Positions 31,263 to 42,998 are shown, numbered from the stretch's first letter. The stretch is 64,000 bases of DNA from Lucinisca nassula (GCA_963580285.1 OY757011.1:202509644-202573643); one strand, 5' to 3'. Numbers and translations are program-made. The notes: generated by a model not told the origin, from the letters alone.

Positions 31263-31613
31263 CAGATCAGACGCCGTCTGATAAAAGCATTTCAATGGTT
31301 TCGATAGCAAGAAGGTTAAAGTGAACTCGCCGAAGGCAAACGTTTTGAGGATGTCATTTTTACAGTGTTTGTTCCATTCAATCACTGTTGCACTACCGTT
31401 TTCATGGACTGTATGTAAAGAGTGAACTGTAGCGAGAATAAGATGCAAAAATGATCCACCAGCTCTATAAAATACTTGCAATATACAGTTTATTGGCTCA
31501 GCCCAATAGGCGCTCTTAGTTCTTCATCGGATCTTCAACCTCTCCCGCTCGATTTCTAAATCCAATATTTAAAATGGGCTGATTAATAAACGCGTTTTCT
31601 TTACCAACATATT
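31263..31613. other. Unassigned
   Basis: The minus-strand open frame 31481-31134 runs through module B, so it is probably not a gene. No other signal. Confidence 0.5.
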
Positions 31614-32040
31614 TATACCCCCGCAAACGAAGTCAGCTTGTCGTCTGTCGTCGTCGTCGTCTGTCGTCGGTCCGTTACAAAAAACTTTAACATTGCTCAT
31701 AACTTCCTTATTCTTTGACCGATTTCTTTAATATTCACACACCACACACCTTGCCACTAGTACTTAAGATTGATATACACAAACCTGACCTTGACCTTTA
31801 CGTTGACCTTCCTCAAGGTCAAATACTTGTAAAAATTGTGTCGTCTGTCGTCGGTTTGTACAAAAAACTTTAACATTGCTCATAACTTCCTTATTCTTTG
31901 ACCGATTTCTTTAATATTCACACACCACACCCTTGCCACTAGTACTTAAGATTGATATACACAAACCTGACCTTGACCTTTACGTTGACCTTCCTCAAGG
32001 TCAAATACTTGTAAAAATTTGTCGGTAGCGGGGGTATAAT
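31614..32040. mobile_element. TIR element with two tandem units
   Basis: Outer tips tatacccccgc and gcgggggtata are inverted repeats. Between them a gtcgtctgtcgtcg run leads into two ~175-bp units (start near 31665 and 31845) that are almost identical and contain gaccttgacctttacgttga. It resembles in plan the large elements at 1-1993 and 59635-63383, but the tips differ. Confidence 0.72.
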
Positions 32041-32617
32041 TGGCGCCCGTTAGGCGGCAGCTCTAGTATTTATTGCAGTAAGGCTATAACTGGCATTCAC
32101 AATAAAAAATAGAAGTGGAGGCAATGATCAGGAATCGATACAATTAACATGTAACCCACAGCTTCCGTCGGAGACACCAAATGTCGGTTTAACGAATGTC
32201 GGTATAAAGAGGGTTGACTGTATTTTTAGCCGGGCTTATAAAAATGTTAGTGCTATATCATAAAATTTTGGTAGTAAAAGGTTACTCGCGGCGCATGTAA
32301 TCTTTTTTTTTTCTTTTGTTTTTGTTTTGTAAAAACTACAGAAAGCGTATTTACTGTTTTTCAGACGAATGCCGAAAATAGTTCATCGATTACACGATTG
32401 TGAAGCACGAGTGAAACCTCTGGTGTTTTAAACACACGAGTTGAAATATTTTTGGCATTTATCGAAAAAAAAAAACGTATATTTCATACACGACTTTAGC
32501 GATGCGCTGTTATTGTACAGCTGGTCGTAACATGCTCCGCACTCGTGACAATTTATGGTGTTTTAACAGTCGATGAAATAGGTTTTCAACACATTCGATG
32601 AAATATTGGTATGCATC

Positions 32618-32651
<34 letters not shown>

Positions 32652-32910
32652 TTTTTTGTTGTTTTTTTTAAGGAAAACCAAACAAATAGTAGTCCAGGCT
32701 GCTACTGTGAAAATAACATGGTCATGGTAATTTTCACGTTGTGAAGATATCAGTTTTATTTGTTTCCGATATGCATTGAATTCACTGCTATCTATAAAAC
32801 AAATTTGTTTTATTTTTGTTACAAAAACCTTAATAGTACCATTTGACAGATTATATTTCAGCTCTGGCATTTTTTAGTTAATGTGACACAACATTCCACA
32901 TGTAATCTTT
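32041..32910. other. AT-rich spacer with poly-T
   Basis: A run of about 30 T near 32621-32650. A module A tail fragment lies at 32125-32175 (gatcaggaatcgatacaatt). No gene. Confidence 0.6.
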
Positions 32911-33193
32911 TCATTACGATAACTCACCCGTGTGACATAGTACGTTTTCTTCATATCTCCAAAATGGCTACCTTTCCGATGAAAATTTGTGATATTTTTC
33001 TTATTAATACTCCAAATATAGGTTGTGGGTGCTCGTTAGAACTGCATCATTAAGGCGGTTCTAAAGAGTACCCACAGCCTATGTCTTGGATCAGAAATAA
33101 GAAAAATGATGTATACCCCCATAAACCCTAGTTTTTTTCTATATAAAGTGGGGTTTAGGTGGGTGTTCATTTCACGGACTTGTCCACGTGATG
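32911..33193. mobile_element. F2 hairpin element
   Basis: tcattacgataactcacccg to tttcacggacttgtccacgt, with the shared centre (gctcgttagaactgcatcat). Confidence 0.86.
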
Positions 33194-33439
33194 TCGAAGT
33201 TGGTCTGACAAAGACGCAGACAGTAAGCTGCAGAGAAAGGACATACATTCATCAGAAGCTCTTGATTCCTTGAACATTATTCTGAATAGTAGGATGAAGA
33301 TATAGCTCAAATTGAGGAAACACATCAACTGCCTAAATGGAAAAAATAACATATTGGTTGGAAATAGAAAACTGAAATCTGCCAAAAGCAAAAGAAATAA
33401 GAAAAACAAGAAGAGTCAAAAATACTCATTTGTATGGTA

Positions 33440-33790
33440 CACTGGAAACAGAAAATACTCCAGAAGGGAACGAAACGAAAATCTACTTTTGCTTGGAATC
33501 TGTATGACGTCTATAAAATTTAGAAAAGGCTTTGCGTAGTTTATGACTCTGATTAAGAAGTTTAGCTGTCAACACTTTTTTACGAGTGTTGAAGTCAGTT
33601 ACATGACTAGACATTCTGACAAATCGAATCATTTGCGATATATAAACGCCATAGGAAGCACGCTTTCGAAAAAAAATCATTATCGGGCAGTTTTTATTTT
33701 GTATACCTAATTTACCAGATACATGTACCTTCGACAAAAAGGGGTGGGTTCTATGGTGTTTTGTCGACTTTGAAAAACAAAAACTTTGAT
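33440..33790 (-). pseudogene. Penelope-like element, RT C-terminal fragment
   Basis: Minus-strand reading: ASYGVYISQMIRFVRMSSHV, DFNTRKK and KLRKAFSKFYRRH. This is the conserved segment after the YxDD motif in Penelope-like RTs. It is truncated on both sides. Confidence 0.82.
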
Positions 33791-34349
33791 CGCGTCCATC
33801 GAAGTTATCTTTGACATAACCTGTTGAATCAACATATAAGCAGAGAAAATGGTCTAGAAGCTGAAAGCCATTTAAACTGACGTTAAAACTTGTGCGCGCA
33901 AAATGATTGCTAATATAAGTCTAATTATAAAAATATGAAAAAATAATGAGTAAGAAGAATTAAGGTGTAACTATACCAAATTTAGTGACACAGAGGCCTT
34001 TCTGATATTTAATCTTCATCAGTGTGTCTAAACCCCAAAGTTTTGAAACCGAAACGGATGATGGACAAGACCAGGCAAACACGGCACATCCCACTCCGGG
34101 CACACACTGTCCGACATAGCTCATGAGACATGTCAGCGAAATAATAATCACAGGAATTTCGAAAAGTACGCGCATGAAAATGCAGGGTCATTTACCAGGA
34201 GCATACGGTTGCTGTGGATCGGGGGGCGATCGGGGCTGAGTTATTTTGAACCAGAGCAATTGGCCTAGGTGAAGATGTTCTTTGATTTTTTCCTGTTCTT
34301 ACTTCCGCAGTAATATGGGCATTTTGTTCAGCAGAGTGAAGTAGAAGTA

Positions 34350-34640
34350 AAACAAAGATCAGGAATCGATACAATTAACTTACTCCGCCCATCAAAGACA
34401 CCAAAGGGAAAGAAACACAAACATGAAGCGACCAGACCATAATGGAAACCTAAACAAAGGAAGGCCATAAGGACAGTTACTTTCCCACAAAATGGCCAAA
34501 TGGCCATCCAAAATAAAAAGACACAAGTGATACACACAGTAAGTAACAAACAATAACATAAATAAACCGCCACAGAAGAACCGTCTTGGAACGGTCAGTG
34601 GAAAGAATTCCACTGGGGGCTTAAATCGATTTTAAATGGC
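34350..34640 (+). repeat. Module A copy
   Basis: The best-preserved copy, with gaatcgatacaattaactta, acaccaaagggaaagaaaca and tcttggaacggtcagtgg. It directly abuts a Penelope-like fragment. Confidence 0.75.
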
Positions 34641-34644
34641 GCAC

Positions 34645-34990
34645 TGAAAAAAGAAAATACTCCAGAAAGGAACGAAACGAAAATCTACTTTTGCTTGGAA
34701 TCTGTATGGCGTCTATAAAATTTAGAAAAGGCTTTGCGTAGTTTATAACTCTGATTAAGAAGTTTAGCTGTCATCACTTTTTTACGAGTGTTGAAGTCAG
34801 TTACATGACTAGACATTCTGACAAATCGAATCATTTGCGATATATAAACGCCATAGGAAGCATGCTTTCGCAAAAAAAAATAATTATCCGGCAGTTTTTA
34901 TTTTGTATACCTAATTTACCAGATACATGTACCTTCGACAAAAAATGGGTGGTTTCTATGCTGTTTTGTCGACTTTGAAAAACAAACACT
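34645..34990 (-). pseudogene. Penelope-like RT C-terminal fragment, second copy
   Basis: Same protein segment as 33440-33790 and over 90% alike by eye. Both begin at the same point (aaaatactccagaa), the likely 3' end of the retroelement. It lies between module A and module B. Confidence 0.82.
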
Positions 34991-35004
34991 TTGATCGCGT
35001 TCAT

Positions 35005-35142
35005 CTGTGCAACATCTACGTGGACACATAAAATCAAACAACCACAGAGATGAAACAACGGTGTAGACTCGACAGCAAGAAACTACTGAAATGCCGGAGC
35101 AAACGAAAACCAACAGTTAGACTCCGATGGGCCCAACCAAAG
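35005..35142 (+). repeat. Module B copy
   Basis: gcaacatctacgtggacaca to aaccaacagttagactccga, matching 31138-31262. Confidence 0.74.
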
Positions 35143-35479
35143 ACAGAATATCAGGTACCAACCAACGTTACATTGAATTAGATCTCTCTAATTCTCAATA
35201 AGCCTTTACGCTGGAACCATCATAGAATCTGAGGTTTGACCCACCGGCGTGCAATTAAAGAGGGCAGCAAAGTTGTCAACCGTGATTGGGTTATCTACCA
35301 TGCATGCAATATGTCGTATAACATTTATGTTGTACCCAATTTTTTTATATCGAAGAACGATTTTACGAAATTGGATGTTGAAGTCATTGCGGTTATATAT
35401 TTTTATGAATTTATGTACTAGTCACCATAAAATTAGGGCTCCGATAGACCTTGTTGCAGAAGAGATTAAAGCACAATAT

Positions 35480-36600
35480 TGTGTTTTGAAATTATATCAG
35501 AATGACGTCTATAAACATTTGGAAAAGGCTTTGGGTAGTTTATGGTACCGATAACCCTGATTAAGAAGTTAAGCCGTTAACAATATATTACGAGTGTTGA
35601 AGTCAGTTACATGACTACACACTCTGGCAAATCGAATTAAGTGCGAAATATAACCGCCATAGGATGGCGCACGAGGAACAATACCATCCAAAAAAGAATA
35701 TTTACAATCTCAAAATCAAAATCATCGCGTTTATCATAAATTTTGCAAGAAACAAACTCAACTAAAATAGATAGATGTAAATCCAAAAACGGGGCATCGG
35801 TATCAGAAGAATTTGCTTTATTTATCTGAAGTTCTGGTGTGGGGGGTACATTTGACTGATCAAACCATCGAAATATGTATTATCAATACTTAATAAATCA
35901 TCCAAATATCTAGAAGTCGAGCCAAAAGCTTCAATGATTTCAGACTGGTTTTTCAGCAGAAAGGGACATCATGAAGTCTCTCTCATAACAAAACAAAAAA
36001 AAGATCAGCCACAAGTGGTGTGCGATATACCCATCGGAATACCCACAACTTGTCTGAATAACTTTGTACCAAATCTTATGGAATTATTGTCAAGTAGAAA
36101 GGGGAGAGCTGCACCAACTTTCTGACATGACCATAAAGTAAAATTTTTATGTTCTTCAGAAGTGAAAAAAGCATTTCTTACATTACATGCAAGATAGAGG
36201 GAGTCTTCCCTATGAAATGTCCATTCAATTAAACCATTAAGTTTTTCTTTTATAAGATTATGAGGAAGTGTAGTGTAAAAGGAGGAAAAATCATAAGTAG
36301 ACAGGCTTGAAGCACGAAAACGCCTGGATTTCAATTTATTTAAAACTTCGTTAGAGTTTTTTACAGACCGAAACAGATTTCTACCTGATCTTTTGAAGAC
36401 TTTGTCGCAATATTTTATCACATGTTTTTTGATGGCAGTAAAACATTAAGTTAATAATTTGGAGAGTTCAGAGGTTGTACAAGAGCTTGAATTTGCAATA
36501 AACCGTGCTTTATATGGTCTTATGGTCTTTTATGAAGTTTAGGTAACCAATATAAAAGAGGAGCTTGTATTGGCCTTCTCGTTCGGAGATCAACCAGTTG
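35480..36600 (-). pseudogene. Penelope-like reverse transcriptase remnant
   Basis: The minus strand read from high to low coordinates shows LYWLPKLHKRP, FIANSSSCTTSELSKLL, a DFSSFYTTLPH block, VGIPMG, PLVADLFLFCYERDF, the catalytic SRYLDDLLSIDN (YxDD type), APFLDLHLSI, YDKRDDFDFEIVN, then SYGGYISHLIRFARVCSHV and the KAFSK tail. At least three frame breaks (for example near 36020 and 35940) kill it. No GIY-YIG endonuclease was seen. Block order and motifs fit Neptune/Poseidon-like Penelope elements. Confidence 0.86.
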
Positions 36601-36654
36601 TACTGCTCTACCTTGTATGTCGTGATTTTAGATTCCATTTTATGACCATTCTGC

Positions 36655-36707
36655 TGGGGCGGGGGATGGTGGTGGTGGTGGTGTGTGTGTGTGGGGGGGG
36701 GGGGGTA
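36655..36707 (+). repeat. G-rich / (GGT)n-(GT)n run
   Basis: ggtggtggtgg, gtgtgtgtg and ten or more G in a row. Confidence 0.9.
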
Positions 36708-36790
36708 TGTAAATGGAATGTTTCAATTGAATATACCTTATTTGCCGTTTAAAACAATGTAATCAATTTTGGCACAAAAGTATAAGTTAC

Positions 36791-37052
36791 CATGTAACGG
36801 ATATGTTTATATAATACACATTCTGCGATTTTTGAATTTTTGAAAATTCTTACGATTTGCATTGCTTTCTAGAGACACGTGAGTCCATAAATTTAAAGAC
36901 TGTCTTTATTTTTATGGACAGTCTTTAGAAATAGCTAAACTCTCAGACCTGTTTATGGACTCACGTGTCTCTAGAAAGCATTGCAAATCGTAAGAATTTT
37001 CAAAAATTCAAAAATCGCAGAATGTGTATTATATAAACTTATCCATTACATG
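36791..37052. repeat. Near-perfect palindrome, ~100-bp arms
   Basis: The left arm catgtaacggatatgttta ... cacgtgagtccataaa (36791-36890) is mirrored at 36952-37052 with about three mismatches. The 61-bp centre holds a smaller stem (aaagactgtcttt / ggacagtcttt). A half copy follows at 37346-37460. Confidence 0.9.
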
Positions 37053-37345
37053 ATGAATTGCATACACAGAAAGTTTTGTCTCAAACTGTTGTCTACTTTT
37101 CGAGTATTTATATAAAACGTCTACGGAAGATATTCTTGTTTAGGTTTTTCCCCTTCATGTACTTTTACAACAAGTGTGCCACGCATCAGGTCACATATTT
37201 CATTGTTTATAATGTAAGGCAGAAAACCTGAACTACACAGAATCAATTATTTACGTTCTTGAATTATTAATCGCCAAGACAACGGATCATACTCAGTTTT
37301 CAGCTACGCGCAGATTATCATGTAATAAAGAAGGTTGCGTAACAC
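37053..37345. other. Unassigned spacer
   Basis: No gene or repeat recognised. Confidence 0.5.
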
Positions 37346-37660
37346 ATGTACTGCGATTTTCGAATTTTTGAAAATTCTTACGATTTTCATTGCTTTCTAG
37401 ATACACGTGAGTCCATAAATTTAAAGACTGTCTTTTTTTATGGACAGTCTTTAGAACAGCTTAACTCTCAGACCTGGGCCCAGGATTACAATTGATACTT
37501 AAGTTAAGGTCGACTTAACGATTTAAGGAGGAATAAATATCTTAGTAAAGTTTTTCCTTAAAACGTGCATTCGAAAGCCACCTATTTCATTTACTTAGCT
37601 AAGTATTTAACTTCGGATAAAGTCGTAGTTTTGACGGAAATTTTCACGACGATCAGCACG
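37346..37660. repeat. Half palindrome joined to a tttaagt-rich repeat
   Basis: 37346-37460 repeats one arm and the centre of 36791-37052. From 37473, gggcccaggattacaatt plus ttaagt motifs mirror 40975-41130 (gtacttaaaa ... gtaatcctgggccc) in the 2.15-kb unit. Confidence 0.6.
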
Positions 37661-37972
37661 TAAGTTTCAATTACACATTGATGTAGGCGGCCCACAATTT
37701 TCCCGCGATCTGTCAAAAATCACTTCTTCTGTTTCATTGAATGGAGACAATAGAAAATATGATGGTTTAGTTTCCATTTCACCACATAAACCATGAAAAA
37801 TGTTTTATACACTATAAAACGTGTTTCATTGAAGGATCACACTCGATCACGATTTGTGCGGACAAACATTGGTCACAATGTAGCACCACGCCATATTCAA
37901 AACGCTGTTTCTACGGGGTCCCTTTAGAAACAAGAAATCATACAATATTTGAATATACAAACCAAAAGGCTT
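37661..37972. other. Unassigned spacer
   Basis: Nothing recognised. Confidence 0.45.
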
Positions 37973-38118
37973 ATATGCAGTGGACGGTCTGACTCACATC
38001 ACTTTGCCTGGGTAGGCTTAGTCCTTTTAAGCTGTTTACCAGTGCTCGTGCCAGTGTGGTCAGTTTCAGCTCTACATGGAAGCATCATGCAGCCAAATCT
38101 GAAGCCCCGAGGGGTGGG
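37973..38118 (-). mobile_element. SINE-A, 3' truncated
   Basis: Only the 5' half remains (gcagtggacggtctgactca ... gaagccccgaggggtggggg). Confidence 0.78.
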
Positions 38119-38577
38119 GGCGGAATCGGTTTTACAGAGTCTGTCCATAATTCAACCCTTCTCATGCCGTTAGGCGTATTGCATAATATTCAATACAATC
38201 TGGTACAGTTATAAATATATTCTGCACTATGGTGAAGAACATGGAAGACTCCCGCAGAAACCACCCCAAACTTAAACCCGGCTACAATAATGTTTTCGGA
38301 TGTCATTATTATACATGTATGTAGTTGATATAGTCATTAACGACTAGATCAAACATCGTGCAGACAAACACGGAGAAAAACCGTAGCTCCAGTCGGAGTA
38401 AAACAAAGGAAAAAAATGTGATATAAATTCTCTGTACATTCCATCTCGGATTGCCCCGTCTTTTTATGAATGTGGTCCTTATCTGCGTATTACCTTACAG
38501 TTAATGAGGCATAAAGCGCTCACTAACTCACCTCACAAACACACTCAATCACTCACATGCAAAAGCTTACAAGGGGG
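38119..38577. other. Unassigned spacer
   Basis: No gene. A cactcac-rich stretch lies near 38520-38556. Confidence 0.45.
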
Positions 38578-38872
38578 TGGACGGCCCCCGCCCATCGAGG
38601 CTTGAAGAAATAGAGGGACTGCTTGATGCTTCCACGCAGAGCTGAAATCGACCCGCACACGAGTACTGGTAATCCGTTTAGAGGATCTAAGTCTGCCCAG
38701 GCAAAGCGATGCGAGAATATTAACCCTATTGGTTTCATTGGGCGGCAGGGCTTGAGATGTTATTTCATCTCGATATCGGGTAAAAGTCCCACAAAATTGG
38801 AAGCAACGTCTCCAAAATGACCTTTACAGTGTTGACGGGGACGTTAAATCTCAAATCATACAAAACAAACAA
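38578..38872 (+). mobile_element. SINE-A copy
   Basis: Full-length type: cccccgcccatcgaggcttg to atctcaaatcatacaaaaca. Confidence 0.85.
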
Positions 38873-39030
38873 GGGTGGTGGTACGCCTAAAATTTATTTT
38901 TATTTAGCATTTCAAGGCAAGCAGTAGAAGCTTATGATTGGTTGCGGCCAATATCAGTTGGACACCCCAGTGACGCAAGATACACGCCACCTTGCCTCAC
39001 CCAACCAGCACAAGCCGACCACACGCGACC

Positions 39031-39451
39031 TCCAGTAAACCACTTAGAAGGCTTAAGCCTGCCCAGGCAAAGTGGTGCAAGTCGGGCCGTCCATGCATAT
39101 ACGAGTTTGATTGGGCGACAGGGCTTGAGATGTAATTTCATCTCAATGTCGGGTAAAAGTCCGACAAAATTGAAAGCAACACTTCCGAAATCAAACCTAA
39201 ATAGTGTTGCGAGGACGAATCTCAAATCAACCGAAAAAAACTCCAGTAAACCACTTAGAAGGCTTAAGCCTGTCCAGGCAAAGTGGTGCAAGTCGGGCCG
39301 TCCATGCATATACGAGTTTGATTGGGCGACAGGGCTTGAGATGTAATTTCATCTCAATGTCGGGTAAAAGTCCGACAAAATTGAAAGCAACACTTCCGAA
39401 ATCAAACCTAAATAGTGTTGCGAGGACGAATCTCAAATCAACCGAAAAAAA
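39031..39451 (+). mobile_element. Tandemly duplicated truncated SINE-A (2 x 211 bp)
   Basis: Units 39031-39241 and 39242-39451 are identical except for a base or so (tgcccaggc versus tgtccaggc). Each is a 5'-truncated SINE-A ending cgaatctcaaatcaaccg. Preceding text (ccaatatcagttggacaccc) also occurs beside a SINE-A at 59010. Confidence 0.85.
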
Positions 39452-40814
39452 CTTCTTTGTATTTAATAAATTTTGATATCGCGAATCTTACACAAATGGT
39501 CCTTTCATATGAAAGGTACGAAACGGGCCTTCGAATTGGATTTTAAATTGGATTTTATTGCCTTTACTATGACCATTTGCCCTGCAAATGTACATCGCTG
39601 ACATACGTTACAGTTGTTCCCGCCAAAATAGAAATTATTTACATTTCAAGTGAAAATACTAATGTAAACCTATAGAAAACAATGCAGTTCATACTTCCAT
39701 GAACGCATCAAGTCATATGATTTTCCATGACGTCAAGTGACGCCAGTCTAAACCATGGTTCTCTATGATCTCATTGGGCATTCCGCTCTTATTAGAAAAG
39801 TGCGTGTAAATGTTTTTCAGCTTTAACAGTTTGCCTTACAAGTGAGGAAAAAAGAATGTTAATATAAGAAATATTTTTTCGATGTTCATGAAGGTATGAA
39901 CGACAGCGGGTCGCTAGCAAAGTTTATATGAACCCCTTCGGAGTTCATTTACTTTACAGGCGACCCTGTTCTTTCATACTTTCATGAACAGCAGAAAAAT
40001 AAAAGTCATTTCTTAAATGCGCGTGGCGTCATACTATTTCATGACACTGAATATAAAGACGGCATATGATGGTTGTGAACATTGTATGCGTAAAAGGAGC
40101 AGGACATGCATAAGCGTAGGAACATGGACCCGCTGTGCCACAGGATCAGTTTTTAAATAACAGACAAAAGTGATATGCTTCAGCCTCCCTCCCCAAACAC
40201 CCCCATCCCCCGACACACAAACCTGTCGGCCCCACCCATCCATCGGGGCATGAAGAAATAAATTGGCTGCATGACGCTTCCTCGCAGAGCTGAATCCGAC
40301 CGCACACGAATACTGGTTACCCACTAAGAGGATCTAAGCCTGCCCATAGGGGCTTGAATCTTTTTTTTTTTTTTTTTTCATGATTCAGGAAAAGCGGCGC
40401 GGGTCGGACCGTCCATGCTTATAAACCCTATTCGTTTCATTGGGCGACAGGCTTGAAAAGTCATTTCATCTCAATGTCGGGTAAAAGTCCCTCAAAATAG
40501 GAGCAACGTCTCCAAAATGACCTGTATATAGTTGAAAGGGACGTTCAACATCCAATCAATCATTCAAACATACACACACCTACCCTGACAAAAACAACCA
40601 AGTCGTTTAAGACCCACTTTCGCTTGGAAGAACCTTCTTACACCAAACAATAAATTGTTACCCTGTTACCAGTATTATACAGTATTATGTAAAGGGAAGT
40701 TTTTATACAGCTCTATCGGTCGAAAACTGTGACACACCAAGGGAGAAATCCCAATTGTTTTATACCTCATCGCCGAGTCGACTTGCGCTCCAAGGAGGAA
40801 AAAAAAGTGGCTCG

Positions 40815-40885
40815 AACGGGACCCGAACCCAGGGCCTCTTGAATATGATGCAAGCACTTTACCGTCTGAGCTACCGATCATGACT
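40815..40885 (-). mobile_element. tRNA-like SINE head within the unit
   Basis: Minus strand: gatcggtagctcagacggta (A box) and cctgggttcgggtcccg (B box), with a cttgcatcatattcaag anticodon-like arm. Not a clean tRNA fold. The second copy is at about 54854-54924. Confidence 0.65.
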
Positions 40886-41157
40886 GGTAATTTCGGGCAA
40901 ATAAAAGCTCTCGTGTTTGCCGTTGTTGATATATACATTCATGTGTCAAGGTCAAATCTTAAAAGTTAAGGTTCCTACCTGGGTTACCTTAAATATTTAA
41001 GGATATTCTCTGGTTAAGTATCGACTTAAACGAAAGAAATTCTTTGTAGTCCACTTTATACGACAGTTAAGTAAATACTTAGTTTAAGTAGGTACTTAAA
41101 ATTTTAGTACGCATTGTAATCCTGGGCCCAGATCTATTAGCACAATTTAATCAGATG

Positions 41158-41320
41158 CATAAGATATTATGTTGTCCGCACAAGATAAAAGGTTGTGCAA
41201 ACAAGATAATATCTTGAGCGCACAAGATGTTAAGTTGTCCGCACAAGATATATAATGTTGGCTGCACAAGATAATATCTTGTGCGCACAAATTAAAATCT
41301 TGTTCGCACAACATATTAAA
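41158..41320. repeat. Short palindromic repeats, acaagata/ttatcttgt
   Basis: About seven overlapping units of ~20-25 bp such as gcacaagataatatcttg, each partly self-complementary, with cgcacaa spacers. The copy in the other unit is at 55205-55365. Confidence 0.8.
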
Positions 41321-41704
41321 AAAAATATTGCATGTCCCTTCCCGGAGTCCATAGATGACAGATACAGGGCCCGCATTTTGTAAAACTTCCTCATGTAGTA
41401 ATTTAACTTGCCCCTGCATGGAGTGTGATCAATACATGTATACATGTAACATTCCCCTTTGGGTATTTTTGATTGCTTTCCCGCTTTGAGTGCATAGCAG
41501 GTAAACAGTTAAAATACACGTATTTTATTCTATTTATTTATTATTTTGTCTTTATTTTCGCGTTGATGATAATCCGTCCATTATTTTCTTAAATAAAGGG
41601 ATTCCTTGTTGTTGTTCCATTTTTACAGAAAACCAACATAAAACGGGTTTATACCTGTATTTGCTAAAATGCGATATTTTTATCTACTGGGAATTGTGGC
41701 GAGC

Positions 41705-42095
41705 TTTGTATCTATATAAACTAAACAGTATGGAAAATAAAAATCTACAACATTTTGAAGTAGATAGAGACACATAACTAAAAAGACCATCTCGGCACTT
41801 AGATTAATGAAGAAATGGATAGGTAAATAAAATGAAAGCAACTAAAATGTAAAATAAATTTAAAAAGGTAAAATAACTCATAAACTGAAGTTAAATAGAA
41901 GTAATAACTAAAGTTGTATACATAAAAACTGGAGGAAAAAGGGTGGCTATATTGGAAAATAACCCGTGCAATAGCACTCCCGGTATCGCAATAGTGTTAG
42001 CGAAGTACACGCACTCCCTTTTACAGGAGTCGTAATGAGTTGTGGTGTCAGTCTGGTCTTTTGTTTATATGTCATTCTAATAGAGTACTATTGTG
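41705..42095. other. Unassigned AT-rich spacer
   Basis: No gene or repeat recognised. Confidence 0.45.
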
Positions 42096-42362
42096 TTTGA
42101 TTTGATATGTTGTATTGATTAGATAAGCTATTTGAATGGTCTGGTGGTCTGACATGACATATGGCAGTTCCGTGGTATGATAGGTCATTTGAATGGTTTG
42201 GTGGTCTAATATGGTAGAATAATGGACATATATGGTATATGCCAATTGAATGGCTTGGTGGTTCAATGGTCTGATAGGTCACTTGAGTGGTCTGGCGGTC
42301 TGATATGGCATATGGTAGTACAATGGTCTGATAGGCATACCGAACTTTTTCCTTCATAGGCG
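42096..42362. repeat. ggtctgatatgg array, short copy
   Basis: Irregular repeats of tggtctgatatggcatatg and ggtcatttgaatgg. It ends ccgaactttttccttcat, the inverse of the text that starts the longer array at 48818. Confidence 0.8.
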
Positions 42363-42998
42363 GCGATCGGAATAAGTCGTGAATTTCCGTTAAAACCTAT
42401 CTGGGCGAGGTATTCGAGTTATCTCCCTGTATACCACTGGGATCAAGGTACAGAATAGCCAATATTTTTTCTCTAGTCGCTGACCTCAGGGAATCATTAA
42501 TCATATATCTGCAGATATGACACTTTGATCTACCTGTAGGTATTCAAAGGAGCGCTTAAGTAGTGCTCAAATCAAGGCTATCTAAATGTGAAAAAGAACT
42601 TCTTGAAGTAACAACCATGCCTTTTCATTTCGAGCCATCTAGTATGAACGAACATATTTAACGTATTGAAGAGCTACATAATGTAGAATTGCTTAATAAT
42701 AATAATAATAATAATAATAATTATAATTATCAATATCATTATTATTAGTAGTAGTAGTAGTGTTTTTTTTATTATTATTATTTATTTTATTTTATTTTTT
42801 TACATGTAGGATATTGGGTCTATATCTCTTGTCAGTCTCTTGTCCAGTGATTTTAAATAAGGATTAAGGTCAAATATGATACGTGAAATCTCTTGACTCC
42901 GATCTTTTTATGCATTTGTTTTATCTATTTATTTAAATAAATAACGCCATGAAAAATATTGTTAGCCAATCACGAACACACGCCTATAAGACTCGATC
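42363..42998. other. Spacer with (AAT)n
   Basis: aataataat run at 42697-42725 and an ATT/AGT-rich tract to about 42800. No gene. Confidence 0.55.

Larger units (their letters stand above)
39557..41704. mobile_element. 2.15-kb repeated unit, copy 1
   Basis: Nearly identical to 53608-55753 from attgcctttactatg to gggaattgtggcg. Contents in order: element M (39648-40014), SINE-A (about 40215-40565, split by poly-T at 40361-40379), a tRNA-like head on the minus strand (40815-40885), ttaagt repeats, an acaagat array (41158-41320) and an AT-rich right end. No intact protein gene. Sharp edges suggest a mobile or segmentally duplicated unit. Confidence 0.82.

Noticed and set aside
31134..31481. 115-codon minus-strand frame
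   Set aside because: It runs through repeat module B and is not preserved as a frame in the other B copy (35005-35142).
34192..34374. Signal-peptide-like minus-strand frame (MYRFLIFVLLLLHS), considered as the missing first protease exon
   Set aside because: The start is TTG, and the hydrophobic part lies in module A text that recurs at 30775, 32125 and 17940. No phase-1 donor is evident.
38942..39346. 134-codon plus-strand frame and its 125-codon mirror
   Set aside because: Both are produced by the tandem truncated SINE-A.
41158..41320. CRISPR-like array
   Set aside because: Repeats are palindromic and irregular, spacers are not unique, and the setting is animal DNA.
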